Source of the DNA: DASXTW01 sp046726275
GTDB taxonomy: Bacteria > Actinomycetota > UBA4738
Length of the DNA stretch: 47,112 bases
Assembly: GCA_046726275.1 (NCBI GenBank)
Contig: JBKPAF010000042.1
Coordinates: forward strand, 1-47,112
Reading direction: 5' to 3'
In this document: in pieces, positions 28,795-37,383 of the stretch
How positions within the stretch are numbered: the first letter of the stretch is position 1
Layout: each line of letters starts with the position of its first letter
The notes under the pieces: generated by a model
What the model saw: the letters and a program-made list of their open reading frames with translations, nothing else
Database searches by the model: none
What the model was told of the DNA's origin: nothing
Program-made: the position numbers and the translations under genes

Positions 28795-28881
28795 GACATG
28801 CTCTCCTTCGCTCGGCCCGGGGGCGCCCAGGTGCCACTCTAATCCCCTTGGCATTCTCGCTGATTCCACCAAGAGGGCGGA

Positions 28882-29331
28882 TCACTCGATCGGGATCTCA
28901 TAGTTGTACCAACCTGAGCGCTCCGCCTCCGTTTGGTCATACAGACGCTGAGCGCGTTCGTTGTCCAGCGCGGTGAACCACTCGAGATGGCTCATCCCTC
29001 GTTCGCGCGCCGCGGCCACGGACGCCTCGATCAGGGCCAGCCCGATCCCCGCACCCCGATGGCCCTCCGCGACGAACAGGTCGTTCATGAGTGCGGCCTC
29101 GGCGGCCTTCGTCGAGCTGAACGTCCAGTACAGAGTGGCGAACCCGACGAGTTCGCCATCCTCCCAGGCAGCGAGGAGCAGCCCGTCGTCGCTGGGCGCG
29201 AGGAAGCGCCGGAAGAAGGCACGGTTCCGGTCCTCGTCCGGCTCCGCAAGGTAGAAACGTTGGTATCCGGCGATCAGTGGGAGGACCCGCTCGTAGTCCG
29301 CTTCCCTCAGGGGTACCACTCGGAGACTCAT
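28882..29331 (-). CDS. GNAT-family N-acetyltransferase
   Basis: A 149-residue acetyl-CoA-dependent acyltransferase. The core has GELVGFATLYW, the acetyl-CoA loop VAEGHRGAGIGLALIEA (R/Q-x-x-G-x-G), and the C-terminal LEWFTALDNERAQRLYDQTEAERSGW typical of small-molecule or amine acetyltransferases. The acceptor is unknown. It is on the same strand as the VOC gene (87 bp upstream of it) and downstream of the subtilase terminator-like hairpin. No clear ribosome site is visible. Confidence 0.88.
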   Translation of the reverse strand: MSLRVVPLREADYERVLPLIAGYQRFYLAEPDEDRNRAFFRRFLAPSDDGLLLAAWEDGELVGFATLYWTFSSTKAAEAALMNDLFVAEGHRGAGIGLALIEASVAAARERGMSHLEWFTALDNERAQRLYDQTEAERSGWYNYEIPIE

Positions 29332-29403
29332 GATCGACTCACGGATCAGTGATTAGCTGCTGCGCTCGGAAAAGTCCAGGCCGGTGCGAGATCACCGCGG
29401 ATG

Positions 29404-29437
29404 GAAGGGGGGCCGATCCTTCGATCGGCCCCCCTTC
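29404..29437. terminator. Terminator-like perfect hairpin
   Basis: A perfect 15-bp stem (29404-29418 with 29423-29437) with a CTTC loop and six G-C pairs in a row. It lies 23 bp after the subtilase stop (minus strand) and before the GNAT gene. There is no T-tract on either side, so it may work with Rho or as a barrier to 3' decay. Confidence 0.65.
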
Positions 29438-29459
29438 ACCTGATGGGACGCGGTCGCTG

Positions 29460-31229
29460 TTACGGGAAGACCGCCCTCCCCGAGACGATGCCTGCGCCAT
29501 AGGCCTCGGCGTCGGAGATCGCCGAACCGCCCAGGTGGCAATAGCCGGTGTTGCACGCCCCGCCGGAGAGGTCTCCTCCCGACAGGTCGTCGGGGTCCAG
29601 CCCCGGGGTCACGTTGTCAGGCCGGTAGGCGAACGACTTGAGCCTGAACACCAGTGCGCTCGGCTTCTCCCGAAGCGATGGGAACCGGCTGGCGATCAGG
29701 GCGAGCATCGCGGACGCATGCGGGGTGGCCATCGAAGTCCCCTGGATGCTCGTGTAGCACTCGTTCGGGTAGAAGCCCCCTGCGGCCGAGAGCGTGAAGC
29801 ACGGGATCTGGGTCGCCCAGTTCGACGTGATGCTGAATTCCTCCCAGACGTTGGTCAGGTCCGCGTCGGTGTAGGGGAACCCGGGCGTCCCGCCACGGTC
29901 CCACACAGGCAGGTTGAACTTGCGGGCGCCGCCCGGTGCCGCCACGTCGATCCGGGGCCCGTAGTTGCTGTAGTAGGCGAGTTGGTTCCGCCTCCCCATC
30001 CCGAACGGCTGGTGGGCGTCGCTCTGAGGCTTGCACGTTGCATTGTTGTTGTCAGAGTCATCCGGCGAGCACGTCTCGGACGTCAGGTTGACGAACCTGC
30101 CCGAGGAAGCCACGTCCACGACACCAGGAACGCCACCAGGCACCTCGTACAGCCCGAACGCGTCGAAGAGCTCGCCGTCGGGCGCCGTCAACGTTCCGTG
30201 CGACAGGACCAGGCCGCCCGCCCCGATCCGGGTGTGCTCATTGCCCGCGGCTGCGACGATGAGCGTTCCCTTGCTCCTGGCGTACACGACGGACTCCGCG
30301 TACTCGTTGTAGATGAGGTCCTGCTCCGGATCCGATCTGTCGAGGTAGCCGCCGAAGGAGATGCTCACGATGTCGATGTCGTTGTCCGCGGCCGTGATGA
30401 AGGCGTCGATCAACGTCGAATCGTAGGCGAACCCGCACCACTGGGCGATCTTCAACGAGACGAGCGGAACCCTGGGAGCGATGCCATTAATGCCGATGTG
30501 GTCCCGGGCAGCACCGATGTTTCCGCCAATCCACGAACCGTGGCCGTGCCAGTCGCCGTCGACGGGGCCGCCGAACTCGTCGGCTAGGTCCTGGTCCGAC
30601 ATCCCGAAGAAGGACTCGCACAGCGGCGGATCCTCGAACTGTGTCAGGTCGAATACGTCGACGACTTTGGTAGCGAGCTCCGAATGCGTGTAGTCCAGGC
30701 CCGTGTCAGCCACACCAACCGAGACCGCCAGGCTGCCCCTGGTCACCCGCCAGGCTCGCTGCGCGCGGATCCGGCTGAAGTTCCACATCAGGCCCTTGTA
30801 GCCAAAAGCCGGGTCCGGCTGGAACACGGCGTTCGGCTCGACGCCTCTGGGCTGGCGGATCTTCACCTGCTTCGCGTTCAGCCTGGTCGGTCCGCCCCGC
30901 AGCGCGGAGGCGCCTTCCGGCGGTGCCACGGAGATGACGCGGTCCTTGGCGATCCCGCGGACCCTCCGGTCGGCTGAGAGATTGACCTGGCTGCCCGCCC
31001 TGGTCCTCACCACGAGGGCATTGACTGCTGGGAGCGACCGGATGATCGAGACTCCCCGCCCCTGCAAGTTCGTCCGTACGGCCTTCAGGTCCCCGGCGTT
31101 GCGAACGACGACGATGTAGCGTCCCGCCGGAGTGGCTGCGCCGGCTGAACCGATGCCGGCAAACAGTCCGGCCAGCACCGACGTGACGGCGACGACCGCC
31201 ACCACGCCTCTCTTATATCGAGACCCCAT
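29460..31229 (-). CDS. Secreted subtilisin-like serine protease (S8)
   Basis: A 589-residue exported peptidase. A signal peptide (KRGVVAVVAVTSVLAGLFAGIG, cleavage near residue 31) is followed by an inhibitor-I9-like propeptide region to about residue 110. The catalytic domain has D175 (VGVADTGLDYTHSE), H228 (DWHGHGSW) and Ser in the QGTSMATPHASAMLALI motif near the C-terminus. The oxyanion Asn lies in AAAGNEHT. Cysteines scattered through the domain may form disulfides. The start at 31229 has GGAGGAGGGGG upstream; the extension to 31694 lies in noncoding sequence and the divergent gene. Its 5' leader holds several hairpins. Confidence 0.93.
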   Translation of the reverse strand: MGSRYKRGVVAVVAVTSVLAGLFAGIGSAGAATPAGRYIVVVRNAGDLKAVRTNLQGRGVSIIRSLPAVNALVVRTRAGSQVNLSADRRVRGIAKDRVISVAPPEGASALRGGPTRLNAKQVKIRQPRGVEPNAVFQPDPAFGYKGLMWNFSRIRAQRAWRVTRGSLAVSVGVADTGLDYTHSELATKVVDVFDLTQFEDPPLCESFFGMSDQDLADEFGGPVDGDWHGHGSWIGGNIGAARDHIGINGIAPRVPLVSLKIAQWCGFAYDSTLIDAFITAADNDIDIVSISFGGYLDRSDPEQDLIYNEYAESVVYARSKGTLIVAAAGNEHTRIGAGGLVLSHGTLTAPDGELFDAFGLYEVPGGVPGVVDVASSGRFVNLTSETCSPDDSDNNNATCKPQSDAHQPFGMGRRNQLAYYSNYGPRIDVAAPGGARKFNLPVWDRGGTPGFPYTDADLTNVWEEFSITSNWATQIPCFTLSAAGGFYPNECYTSIQGTSMATPHASAMLALIASRFPSLREKPSALVFRLKSFAYRPDNVTPGLDPDDLSGGDLSGGACNTGYCHLGGSAISDAEAYGAGIVSGRAVFP

Positions 31230-31440
31230 ATTCCCCCTCCTCCTGGGCGAAAGCGTGCGCCGGCCACCTGCCGAGAGCGCCGGCGCGCAACCGATGGGCC
31301 GGTTGCCGATGACAGCCGAGAACATTGGCGGATCGCCCTTTCGTTCGTCAATCGCCGACTTCGTGATCAGGCGTCCTTGCCAGGAGGATGCTCGCAACGC
31401 GTTAGGGATGGGCCCACGGCCTTCCCTAGGCTGACCGCCG
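31230..31440 (-). other. GC-rich structured leader upstream of the subtilase
   Basis: Read on the minus strand, the region contains CAACCG/CGGTTG with a 6-nt loop, GCGCCGGC/GCCGGCGC with a 14-nt loop, and a small GGCG/CGCC hairpin. It could be a structured 5' UTR. No known riboswitch class could be matched. Confidence 0.3.
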
Positions 31441-31460
31441 GGAAGGCGAGACCGAAGCGC

Positions 31461-31490
31461 TTGACCTTCTGAATCCCGCGGCCGTAGCGT
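31461..31490 (+). promoter_or_regulatory. Predicted leaderless promoter of the aminotransferase gene
   Basis: TTGACC (31461-31466) and TAGCGT (31485-31490) are 18 bp apart. Six bases separate the -10 box from ATG 31497, and there is no Shine-Dalgarno sequence. Confidence 0.6.
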
Positions 31491-31496
31491 CTGCCC

Positions 31497-32678
31497 ATGA
31501 CAAGGGAACCCAGGCTCTCCTCGCGCATGGCCAGGCTCGGGACCGAGTCCTCCTTCGAGGTCCTGGCTCGGGCCAGAGCCCTCGAGTCTCAGGGCCGCAA
31601 GATCATCCACCTCGAGATCGGCGAGCCCGATTTCGATACACCCGGGCACATCACCCTCGCCGCTACGGAGGCCCTGAAGGCCGGCTACACGCACTATGGG
31701 CCCGCTCCGGGGCTCCCTGAGGTGCGCGAAGCCGTAGGGGAGTTCTTCGGACGGACCGGCCGCCCGATCTACCCGGCCGACCAGATCATCCTCACGCCCG
31801 GGGCGAAGCCGATCATGTTCTATTCGATCTTGGTGCTGTGCGACGAGGGGGACGAGGTCCTCTATCCGGACCCAGGGTTCCCCATGTACGAATCCATCTC
31901 GAGCTTCATCGGGGCGACCCCTGTCCCCGTCCCTCTACGCGAGGAGAACGAGTTCCGTATGGACCCCGACGAGGTGGCCTCGCTCGTGACGGATCGCACC
32001 CGGCTGCTCGTCCTGAACACTCCCCACAATCCGTGCGGGAGTGCATTGACCGCAGAGGACGTCGAGGCGCTGGCCCGCATCGCCCTCGAGCACGACCTGT
32101 TCGTGCTATCCGACGAGGTGTACTGGGCCATCCGGTATGCGGGCGAGCACGCATCGATCGCCTCGTTGGACGGTATGGCGGATCGGACGATCCTCCTCGA
32201 CGGCTGCTCCAAGACGTTCGCCATGACCGGCTGGCGGTTGGGATTCGGGGCCTTTCCTCCTCCCCTCGTCGAGCCGGTGACCCGGCTCATCATCAACTCG
32301 GTCTCCTGCACTTCATCGTTCAGCCAGCGCGCGGTGCTCGCAGCGCTCACCGGCCCGTGGGAGCCCGTCCAGGCGATGATCGACGAGTTCCACAAGCGCC
32401 GGGACGTCATCGTGGAGGGCCTGAACCGCATCAGCGGGGTCTCCTGCCTGGAACCGGCGGGAGCCTTCTATGTCTTCCCGAACGTGAAGCAGCTCGAGGT
32501 TCCCAGCGAGCGGGTGGCAGCCTTCCTCCTGGAGGAGGCCGGGGTCGCCTGTCTCTCGGGAACCGCGTTTGGAGCAAAGGGCCAGGGGTATCTGCGGTTT
32601 TCCTACGCCAACTCCGTCGAAGCGATTCGCGAAGCGCTGGACGCGGTGGAGTCGGCGCTGCCTGCGCTGAGCGGTTGA
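31497..32678 (+). CDS. Class I/II PLP-dependent aminotransferase (AspC-like)
   Basis: A 393-residue fold-type I aminotransferase. Landmarks are IIHLEIGEPDFDTP near the N-terminus, YTHYGPAPGLPEVREA, the cofactor Asn in NTPHNPCG, Asp/Tyr in LSDEVYWAIRY, and the Schiff-base lysine K239 in SKTFAMTGWRLGF. The substrate Arg lies near YLRFSYAN. It is closest in pattern to aspartate/prephenate or broad aromatic aminotransferases. It appears monocistronic, with a leaderless promoter. It converges with the sigma factor gene with 10 bp between the stops and no visible terminator. Confidence 0.93.
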   Translation: MTREPRLSSRMARLGTESSFEVLARARALESQGRKIIHLEIGEPDFDTPGHITLAATEALKAGYTHYGPAPGLPEVREAVGEFFGRTGRPIYPADQIILTPGAKPIMFYSILVLCDEGDEVLYPDPGFPMYESISSFIGATPVPVPLREENEFRMDPDEVASLVTDRTRLLVLNTPHNPCGSALTAEDVEALARIALEHDLFVLSDEVYWAIRYAGEHASIASLDGMADRTILLDGCSKTFAMTGWRLGFGAFPPPLVEPVTRLIINSVSCTSSFSQRAVLAALTGPWEPVQAMIDEFHKRRDVIVEGLNRISGVSCLEPAGAFYVFPNVKQLEVPSERVAAFLLEEAGVACLSGTAFGAKGQGYLRFSYANSVEAIREALDAVESALPALSG

Positions 32679-32688
32679 CGGGCGCCCT

Positions 32689-34092
32689 CTAGTCCCTCAC
32701 CTCGAGATAGTCACGGAGCCTCTGCGCCCTCGAAGGATGTCGGAGCTTGGAGAGAGTCTTCGCCTCGATCTGCCTGATGCGCTCGCGAGTGATGCCGAAC
32801 TCTCGCCCCACTTCCTCCAGCGTCCGCGTCTGCCCGTCCCTGAGCCCGAATCGCAGCTCCACCACCCGCCTCTCCCGTGCCGAGAGGGTCTGCAACACGG
32901 AGACGATCTCCCCCTGCATCATCCCTTGCGAGGCTGCCTCGGGAGGGTCAATCGCCTCCCGGTCTTCGATGAACTCTCCGAGCCGAGCCTCCTCGTCCTC
33001 GCCGACCGGGCTCTCCAAGGAGAGGGGATCTCGAGACATCGAGAGGATCTGGGTGACCTGCTCCGCCGGCAGGCCGACCCGCCGGCCGACCTCCTCCGGG
33101 AGCGGCTCCCTCCCCAGCTTCTGCACGAGCTCCCGCTGGGCACGACTGACCTTGTTGATGTTCTCGGTCATGTGGACCGGGATCCGGATGACGCGGGATT
33201 GGTCAGCGATCGCCCGGCTGATGGCCTGTCGGATCCACCACGTCGCGTACGTGGAGAACTTGTACCCGCGCGAGTAGTCGAACTTCTCAACCGCCCGGAT
33301 CAGTCCCAGGTTCCCCTCCTGGGTGAGATCCAGGAACGTGATTCCAAGAGTGGTGTAGTGCTTGGCGATTGAGACCACCAGCCGCAGGTTGGCCTCGATC
33401 AACCTGTCCTTTGCGATGTCCGCATCGCGCTCGACGCGCCGGAGGAAGCTCAGGGTGTCGGCGCGCCCCTTCGGCGAATGACTCCGCCGGAGCGTTTCCC
33501 GACCGATCCCTTCGAAAGAGAGTCCTTTGTCGGGATCGAGCTGATGATCACGGATGCGGATCACGCAATCCATCACTCGCTGGAGCCGCTTTCGATCCAC
33601 GCTGCCCGAGACCGCGATGGAGGCGAGGAGCTCGCAGGCAAGCCCACCGGCTTCGATACGCATAGCCAGATCGACTTCCTGCGCGGCGGTGAGGAGAGGA
33701 ACCCGCCCGATCTCCTTGAGGTACATCCGAACGGGGTCGAACGCCGGGGTCTTGAGCAGATCCTCTCGGCGGCGACGGCGGGAACCGTCTGTCTCGACCG
33801 CCCCCTCATGGTCATCGCCGGGGACATCGATGACCTCGATGCCTTCGTCTCGGAGAAGGAGCTCGACGTGAGCGAAGAACTCCTCGATCTGCTCCGGGAG
33901 CAGCTGCATCTCCGGCAGCCCGTTGACCACGTCCTCGGAGGTGACGAATCCCCGTTCACGGCCCTTGGCGGCGAGGGCTTCTGACGCCTCGTTCCTGGCC
34001 TCAGTGAAACGGTCGGCCAACAGCGTCTCGGAGGGGATGGTGGAGGCAGACACAGCTGAGGCCGAGCCTGCGGCGGTTTTCATTGGTCCCAT
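32689..34092 (-). CDS. Primary-type sigma-70 factor (RpoD/SigA)
   Basis: A 467-residue RNA polymerase sigma factor. Regions 1.2-2 start at DPVRMYLKEIGRVPLL. Region 2.3-2.4 is YKFSTYATWWIRQAISRAIA, which melts and reads the -10 box. Region 3 follows, and region 4.2 has the helix-turn-helix RTLEEVGREFGITRERIRQ that reads -35. The protein ends with the primary-sigma tail LRHPSRAQRLRDYLE. The first 100 residues are a short acidic region instead of the long SigA extension. The start may be 34092 or ATG 34083; neither has a good ribosome site. This protein would read the TTGACC/TAnnnT promoters seen in the window. Confidence 0.94.
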   Translation of the reverse strand: MGPMKTAAGSASAVSASTIPSETLLADRFTEARNEASEALAAKGRERGFVTSEDVVNGLPEMQLLPEQIEEFFAHVELLLRDEGIEVIDVPGDDHEGAVETDGSRRRRREDLLKTPAFDPVRMYLKEIGRVPLLTAAQEVDLAMRIEAGGLACELLASIAVSGSVDRKRLQRVMDCVIRIRDHQLDPDKGLSFEGIGRETLRRSHSPKGRADTLSFLRRVERDADIAKDRLIEANLRLVVSIAKHYTTLGITFLDLTQEGNLGLIRAVEKFDYSRGYKFSTYATWWIRQAISRAIADQSRVIRIPVHMTENINKVSRAQRELVQKLGREPLPEEVGRRVGLPAEQVTQILSMSRDPLSLESPVGEDEEARLGEFIEDREAIDPPEAASQGMMQGEIVSVLQTLSARERRVVELRFGLRDGQTRTLEEVGREFGITRERIRQIEAKTLSKLRHPSRAQRLRDYLEVRD

Positions 34093-34138
34093 GAGTGTCC
34101 CAGATCAATGCCTCCCTCGGACGATCCGTCTCGCTTCG

Positions 34139-34813
34139 TCAACGGGCAAGGACGACCAGCAGCACCGCCGCGTAGTGGCACACGGCGGCCGCCACGGTGG
34201 CGAGATGGAAGACCTCGTGATACCCGAACACCTTTGGGCTCGGGTCGGGCCTCTTCAGGGCAAGGACGATGGCCCCTGCCGTATAGAGAGCGCCTCCAGC
34301 CACGAGGGGGAGGAGTGCCGAGACCCGGAGGCCGCGAACGATCTGTGGGGCGGCAAGGAGAATCGTCCAGCCGAGAGCGATATAGAGGACGGACGTGACG
34401 ATTCGCAGACGATGAAACGCGAAGATCTGGATCAGGATCCCCGCCAACGCGCCTCCCCCGACCAGCCCAAGGATGACCGCTGACCACGGCGCGCGAAGGA
34501 CAAGGAGAGCGAAAGGGGTGTACGTCCCTGCGATAAGGATGAAGATCATCGAGTGATCGAGCTGCCGCATGCGGGCGCGAGCTCGAGCCGTCCACTCGAG
34601 CCGGTGATAGGCGGCGCTCGTCCCGAACAGCGCAACTAGGCTGAGCCCGAAGATCACCGCGGCGACGCGTGCGATGGCGGGCCGAGCCACCGCCAGCAGC
34701 AGGATGGCCGCGGGGATCGCGGCGAAGAACGCGAACTGGTGGATGAACCCACGCAGCAGCGGCTTTGGCTGGGCCGGCTCCTCGAACGCGGCGCGGGAAC
34801 CGTCGGGTCGCAC
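34139..34813 (-). CDS. Hemolysin III / PAQR-family membrane protein
   Basis: A 224-residue protein with seven predicted transmembrane segments. PAQR/HlyIII motifs are present: GTSAAYHRLEW (Ser and His of the metal site), LDHSMIFILIAGTYTP, and the C-terminal FGYHEVFHLATV with two His. These suggest a zinc-dependent hydrolase-like site in the membrane. The start is GTG 34813; 6 nt upstream is TAGGGT (34825-34820 on the minus strand), consistent with a leaderless mRNA. It is divergent from the 2-hydroxyacid dehydrogenase and lies 46 bp upstream of the sigma factor gene. Confidence 0.92.
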   Translation of the reverse strand: MRPDGSRAAFEEPAQPKPLLRGFIHQFAFFAAIPAAILLLAVARPAIARVAAVIFGLSLVALFGTSAAYHRLEWTARARARMRQLDHSMIFILIAGTYTPFALLVLRAPWSAVILGLVGGGALAGILIQIFAFHRLRIVTSVLYIALGWTILLAAPQIVRGLRVSALLPLVAGGALYTAGAIVLALKRPDPSPKVFGYHEVFHLATVAAAVCHYAAVLLVVLAR

Positions 34814-34869
34814 CGCAATACCCTACAGGGTGGCGATCGAGCTGACCTCGGACAACGGCACGACTCCGC

Positions 34870-34899
34870 TTGACCCTTCGGACCCAGGCACCGTAGCTT
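34870..34899 (+). promoter_or_regulatory. Predicted promoter of the 2-hydroxyacid dehydrogenase gene
   Basis: TTGACC (34870-34875) and TAGCTT (34894-34899) are 18 bp apart. The expected start of transcription, 34906-34908, lies within 3 nt of the ATG of a short reading frame (34909). Confidence 0.6.
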
Positions 34900-34908
34900 C
34901 TGACCAGC

Positions 34909-34935
34909 ATGGACTCAGGTGGTCGATCGGCATGA
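34909..34935 (+). CDS. Possible leaderless upstream mini-ORF (8 residues)
   Basis: MDSGGRSA followed by TGA. Its ATG sits at the predicted transcription start, and its stop overlaps the dehydrogenase ATG (ATGA), the same coupling seen between other genes here. It may deliver ribosomes to the main start, which has only a weak AGGTGG site. Translation is inferred from position alone. Confidence 0.35.
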   Translation: MDSGGRSA

Positions 34936-35930
34936 ACGAAAAGGTGTGGCCGGTGCTCGTGACTCGCCGGCTCCCACAGCCCGCCCTCGACAGGATCGCC
35001 AGCAAGACCTCGATGACGCTGTACGAGGGCGAGTGGGCGATACCACGCGACCAGCTCCTTGCTGAGATCAAGGGCAAGATCGGGGCGGTCACGCTGCTGA
35101 CGGACAAGGTGGACGACGAATTCCTGGATGCTGCCGGTGACCAGTTGATGATCGTGGCCAACTTCGCGGTGGGCTTCGACAACATCGACGTGGCCGCCTG
35201 CTCCCGCAGAGGCGTGCTGTGCTCGAACACGCCGGACGTTCTGACCGAGACCACCGCGGACACGGCGTGGGCTCTACTCATGGCGGCGGCGCGACGGGTG
35301 GCCGAGGGCGATCGGTTCCTCCGCCGCCGCGAACCCTGGATCTGGGGTCCGTTGATGATGCTCGGCCAGGACGTGAACGGCCGGGTCCTCGGGATCGTGG
35401 GATTCGGCCGGATCGGTCAGGCCATGGCTCGGCGGGCCCGGGGGTTCGGGATGAAGGTCATCTACTACGACGCCTACCGTCCGCCCCCATCGGTCGAGCG
35501 AGGACTGGGGGCCGAGTTCCGTGAGCTGGACGATCTCCTCGCCGAGGCCGACCTGGTGACCATGCACACGAACCTCAGCGAGGAGACCCACCACCTCATC
35601 AACGCCGAACGCCTGGCCAGGATGAAGCCGACCGCCGTGCTGGTGAACACGTCCCGCGGACCGGTGATCGACGAGGCGGCCCTTGCTCGCGCGTTGAAGG
35701 AGGGGCAGATCTTCGCGGCCGGACTGGACGTGTTCGAGAAGGAGCCAGAGGTCCACCCCCATCTCCTGGAACTGGAAAACGTCGTCGTCATCCCCCATCT
35801 CGGTAGCGCCACGGTGGACACCCGCATCGCCATGGGCATGCTGGCTGCTGAGAACCTGATCTCCGCCCTGGAGGGCCGGCAACCTCCCACCCTGCTGAAT
35901 CCCGAAGTGTGGGATCAGAGTTCCCGGTAG
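34932..35930 (+). CDS. D-isomer-specific 2-hydroxyacid dehydrogenase
   Basis: A 332-residue NAD(P)H-dependent dehydrogenase that reduces a 2-oxoacid such as glyoxylate or hydroxypyruvate to the D-2-hydroxyacid. The Rossmann motif GIVGFGRIGQ is central. The catalytic Arg is in NTSRGPVIDE, the Glu in DVFEKEPEVHP, and the His in IPHLGSAT. The pattern fits the GyaR/GhrB group. The start at 34932 was chosen because the longer frame (from 34674) overlaps the divergent gene and lacks homology. It is divergent from the PAQR gene. A link with the lar genes through D-2-hydroxyacids is conceivable but unsupported. Confidence 0.93.
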   Translation: MNEKVWPVLVTRRLPQPALDRIASKTSMTLYEGEWAIPRDQLLAEIKGKIGAVTLLTDKVDDEFLDAAGDQLMIVANFAVGFDNIDVAACSRRGVLCSNTPDVLTETTADTAWALLMAAARRVAEGDRFLRRREPWIWGPLMMLGQDVNGRVLGIVGFGRIGQAMARRARGFGMKVIYYDAYRPPPSVERGLGAEFRELDDLLAEADLVTMHTNLSEETHHLINAERLARMKPTAVLVNTSRGPVIDEAALARALKEGQIFAAGLDVFEKEPEVHPHLLELENVVVIPHLGSATVDTRIAMGMLAAENLISALEGRQPPTLLNPEVWDQSSR

Positions 35931-36038
35931 CGCCGGTGGGCCGATACTTCGAGCGCATCTGAGCCGATAACCCGGGGAGCGGCGGAACCGCGGAAGTGCG
36001 GTTAGACGAACCGCGGAAAGGGTACGGGACCAGAGGCA

Positions 36039-36602
36039 ATGGGCTTGCTGAAGTATTCCGAGCACGATCTACGCGGTTTGCTGTCGAGGGTGATCCATGT
36101 GCGGTGGCCCGCCGAAAAGCTCCTTCTCCTCACTCCCTGCCGGAAGGACCCGGACCACTCCGGTTACGTCATCCAGGTGGAGCCGGCCGAGCTGGGGATC
36201 GAGCCCGAGCCGGAGCCCAGTTCGGAGCGCGGATTCCTGGCGGCCACGCAGTCCCGCCTGATCTTCCACGAAGAGGTCACGAGCGGGCTTCTGTTGCGAG
36301 CGATCAGCATCATCATCGGGGTGCTCGCCGTGGCCGTCCTGTTCTTCGGCGATGGACTTACCTCCTTCCTTCCGATGGGCGCGATCGCGGTGGCACTCTG
36401 GGGGATCGCCAAGGTCCTCGAGCATCTGCTGGCCGCCAGGGCGGAGATCGCCTTCACCCAGATCGCGAACCTGGACGCGGTCTCGCAACTCATCGAGGGT
36501 AGGGCCAGGAACGGGACCCTCTATCGCCTCGGTGTCCCGGACCCGTCGGACTTCCTGCTCGTCGCCGCCCTGGTCCAGGGACGGGGCACGGCTGCCGCTT
36601 GA
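36039..36602 (+). CDS. Membrane protein of unknown function
   Basis: A 187-residue protein. An N-terminal soluble part of about 85 residues (KLLLLTPCRKDPDH; ATQSRLIFHEE) looks like a small beta domain of the bacterial PH type. Two hydrophobic segments follow (residues about 87-106 and 112-127). A C-terminal cytoplasmic part contains AEIAFTQIANLDAVSQLIEGRARNG. AGAGG precedes the ATG. The 108-bp gap before it holds a small inverted repeat (AACCGC/GCGGTT) and a second AACCGCGGAA copy, but no clear promoter. No function is assigned. Confidence 0.65.
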   Translation: MGLLKYSEHDLRGLLSRVIHVRWPAEKLLLLTPCRKDPDHSGYVIQVEPAELGIEPEPEPSSERGFLAATQSRLIFHEEVTSGLLLRAISIIIGVLAVAVLFFGDGLTSFLPMGAIAVALWGIAKVLEHLLAARAEIAFTQIANLDAVSQLIEGRARNGTLYRLGVPDPSDFLLVAALVQGRGTAAA

Positions 36603-36629
36603 TCGATCCCCTGCGGGGGAGCCTAGACT
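36599..36629 (+). promoter_or_regulatory. Predicted leaderless promoter of the amidotransferase gene
   Basis: TTGATC (36599-36604) overlaps the previous stop codon, and TAGACT (36624-36629) follows after 19 bp. Six bases separate it from the GTG start at 36636. Confidence 0.5.
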
Positions 36630-36635
36630 GACCGC

Positions 36636-37367
36636 GTGAGCAGGCCACTGGTCGGGGTCATCGCCTACGGCCTCCCACCAGGCCGGGTCGATGGCTGGGG
36701 TACCGGGGCGGCGGCCGTTCCCAGCTCGTATCTCGAGGCCCTGCGCCGGGGCGGAGCCCGCGCCCTGGTCATCAGCGCGCCCCAGGACGAGGCTCCTGAA
36801 GAGATCCTTCGCTCCTTCGACGGCCTCATGCTGATCGGAGGAGGCGACATGGACCCCTCGCGGTTCGGGCAGACACGCCACCCGGCGGTGTACGGCGTCG
36901 AGCCTGAGCGCGACGTCCTGGAACTCGATCTGCTCGGCGAGGCGGACCGACGACACCTCCCCGTGCTCGCGATCTGCCGGGGCCTCCAAGTGGTGAACGT
37001 GGCCTTCGGAGGCACGCTGCACCAGCACCTCCCCGACGTCCCGAGACTCGACGGCCACCGGGTGGCTCCAGGCCACGATCGGCTCATACACGACGTCAAG
37101 GTGGCTGAGTCGAGCCGACTCCACGACGCCTGCCGCCAGACGACGCTCGAGGCAGCATCGTCGCACCACCAGGGGATCGACAGGCTGGGAGACGGCCTGC
37201 TCCCGGTGGCCTGGACCGGCGACGGACTGGTCGAGGCGATCGAGCGGCCCGAGGGGTGGCTCGTGGCGGTGCAGTGGCACCCGGAAGAGACGGCCGCCGC
37301 GGACCCGTCACAGCAGGCGCTGTTCGACGCCTTCGCCGAAGCCGCCCGGGCGCTCCCCCCCGGCTGA
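36636..37367 (+). CDS. Gamma-glutamyl-gamma-aminobutyrate hydrolase family (PuuD-like) protein
   Basis: A 243-residue class I glutamine-amidotransferase-fold hydrolase. The nucleophile is C114 in LAICRGLQVVN, and the His-Glu pair is in AVQWHPEET. IGGGDMDP is the oxyanion-strand motif typical of PuuD-like proteins. It probably cleaves a gamma-glutamyl amide such as gamma-glutamyl-GABA. No polyamine catabolic genes are nearby to confirm this. A leaderless promoter overlaps the preceding gene's stop. It converges with the next gene with 16 bp between the stops. Confidence 0.92.
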   Translation: MSRPLVGVIAYGLPPGRVDGWGTGAAAVPSSYLEALRRGGARALVISAPQDEAPEEILRSFDGLMLIGGGDMDPSRFGQTRHPAVYGVEPERDVLELDLLGEADRRHLPVLAICRGLQVVNVAFGGTLHQHLPDVPRLDGHRVAPGHDRLIHDVKVAESSRLHDACRQTTLEAASSHHQGIDRLGDGLLPVAWTGDGLVEAIERPEGWLVAVQWHPEETAAADPSQQALFDAFAEAARALPPG

Positions 37368-37383
37368 GCTCGACGACTCCCCC

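Noticed and set aside
31230..31440. Cyclic-di-GMP (GEMM) riboswitch in the subtilase leader
   Set aside because: A CGAAAG element is present, but the conserved GCAAACC and ACGCAAAGCC segments are absent, so the class cannot be assigned.
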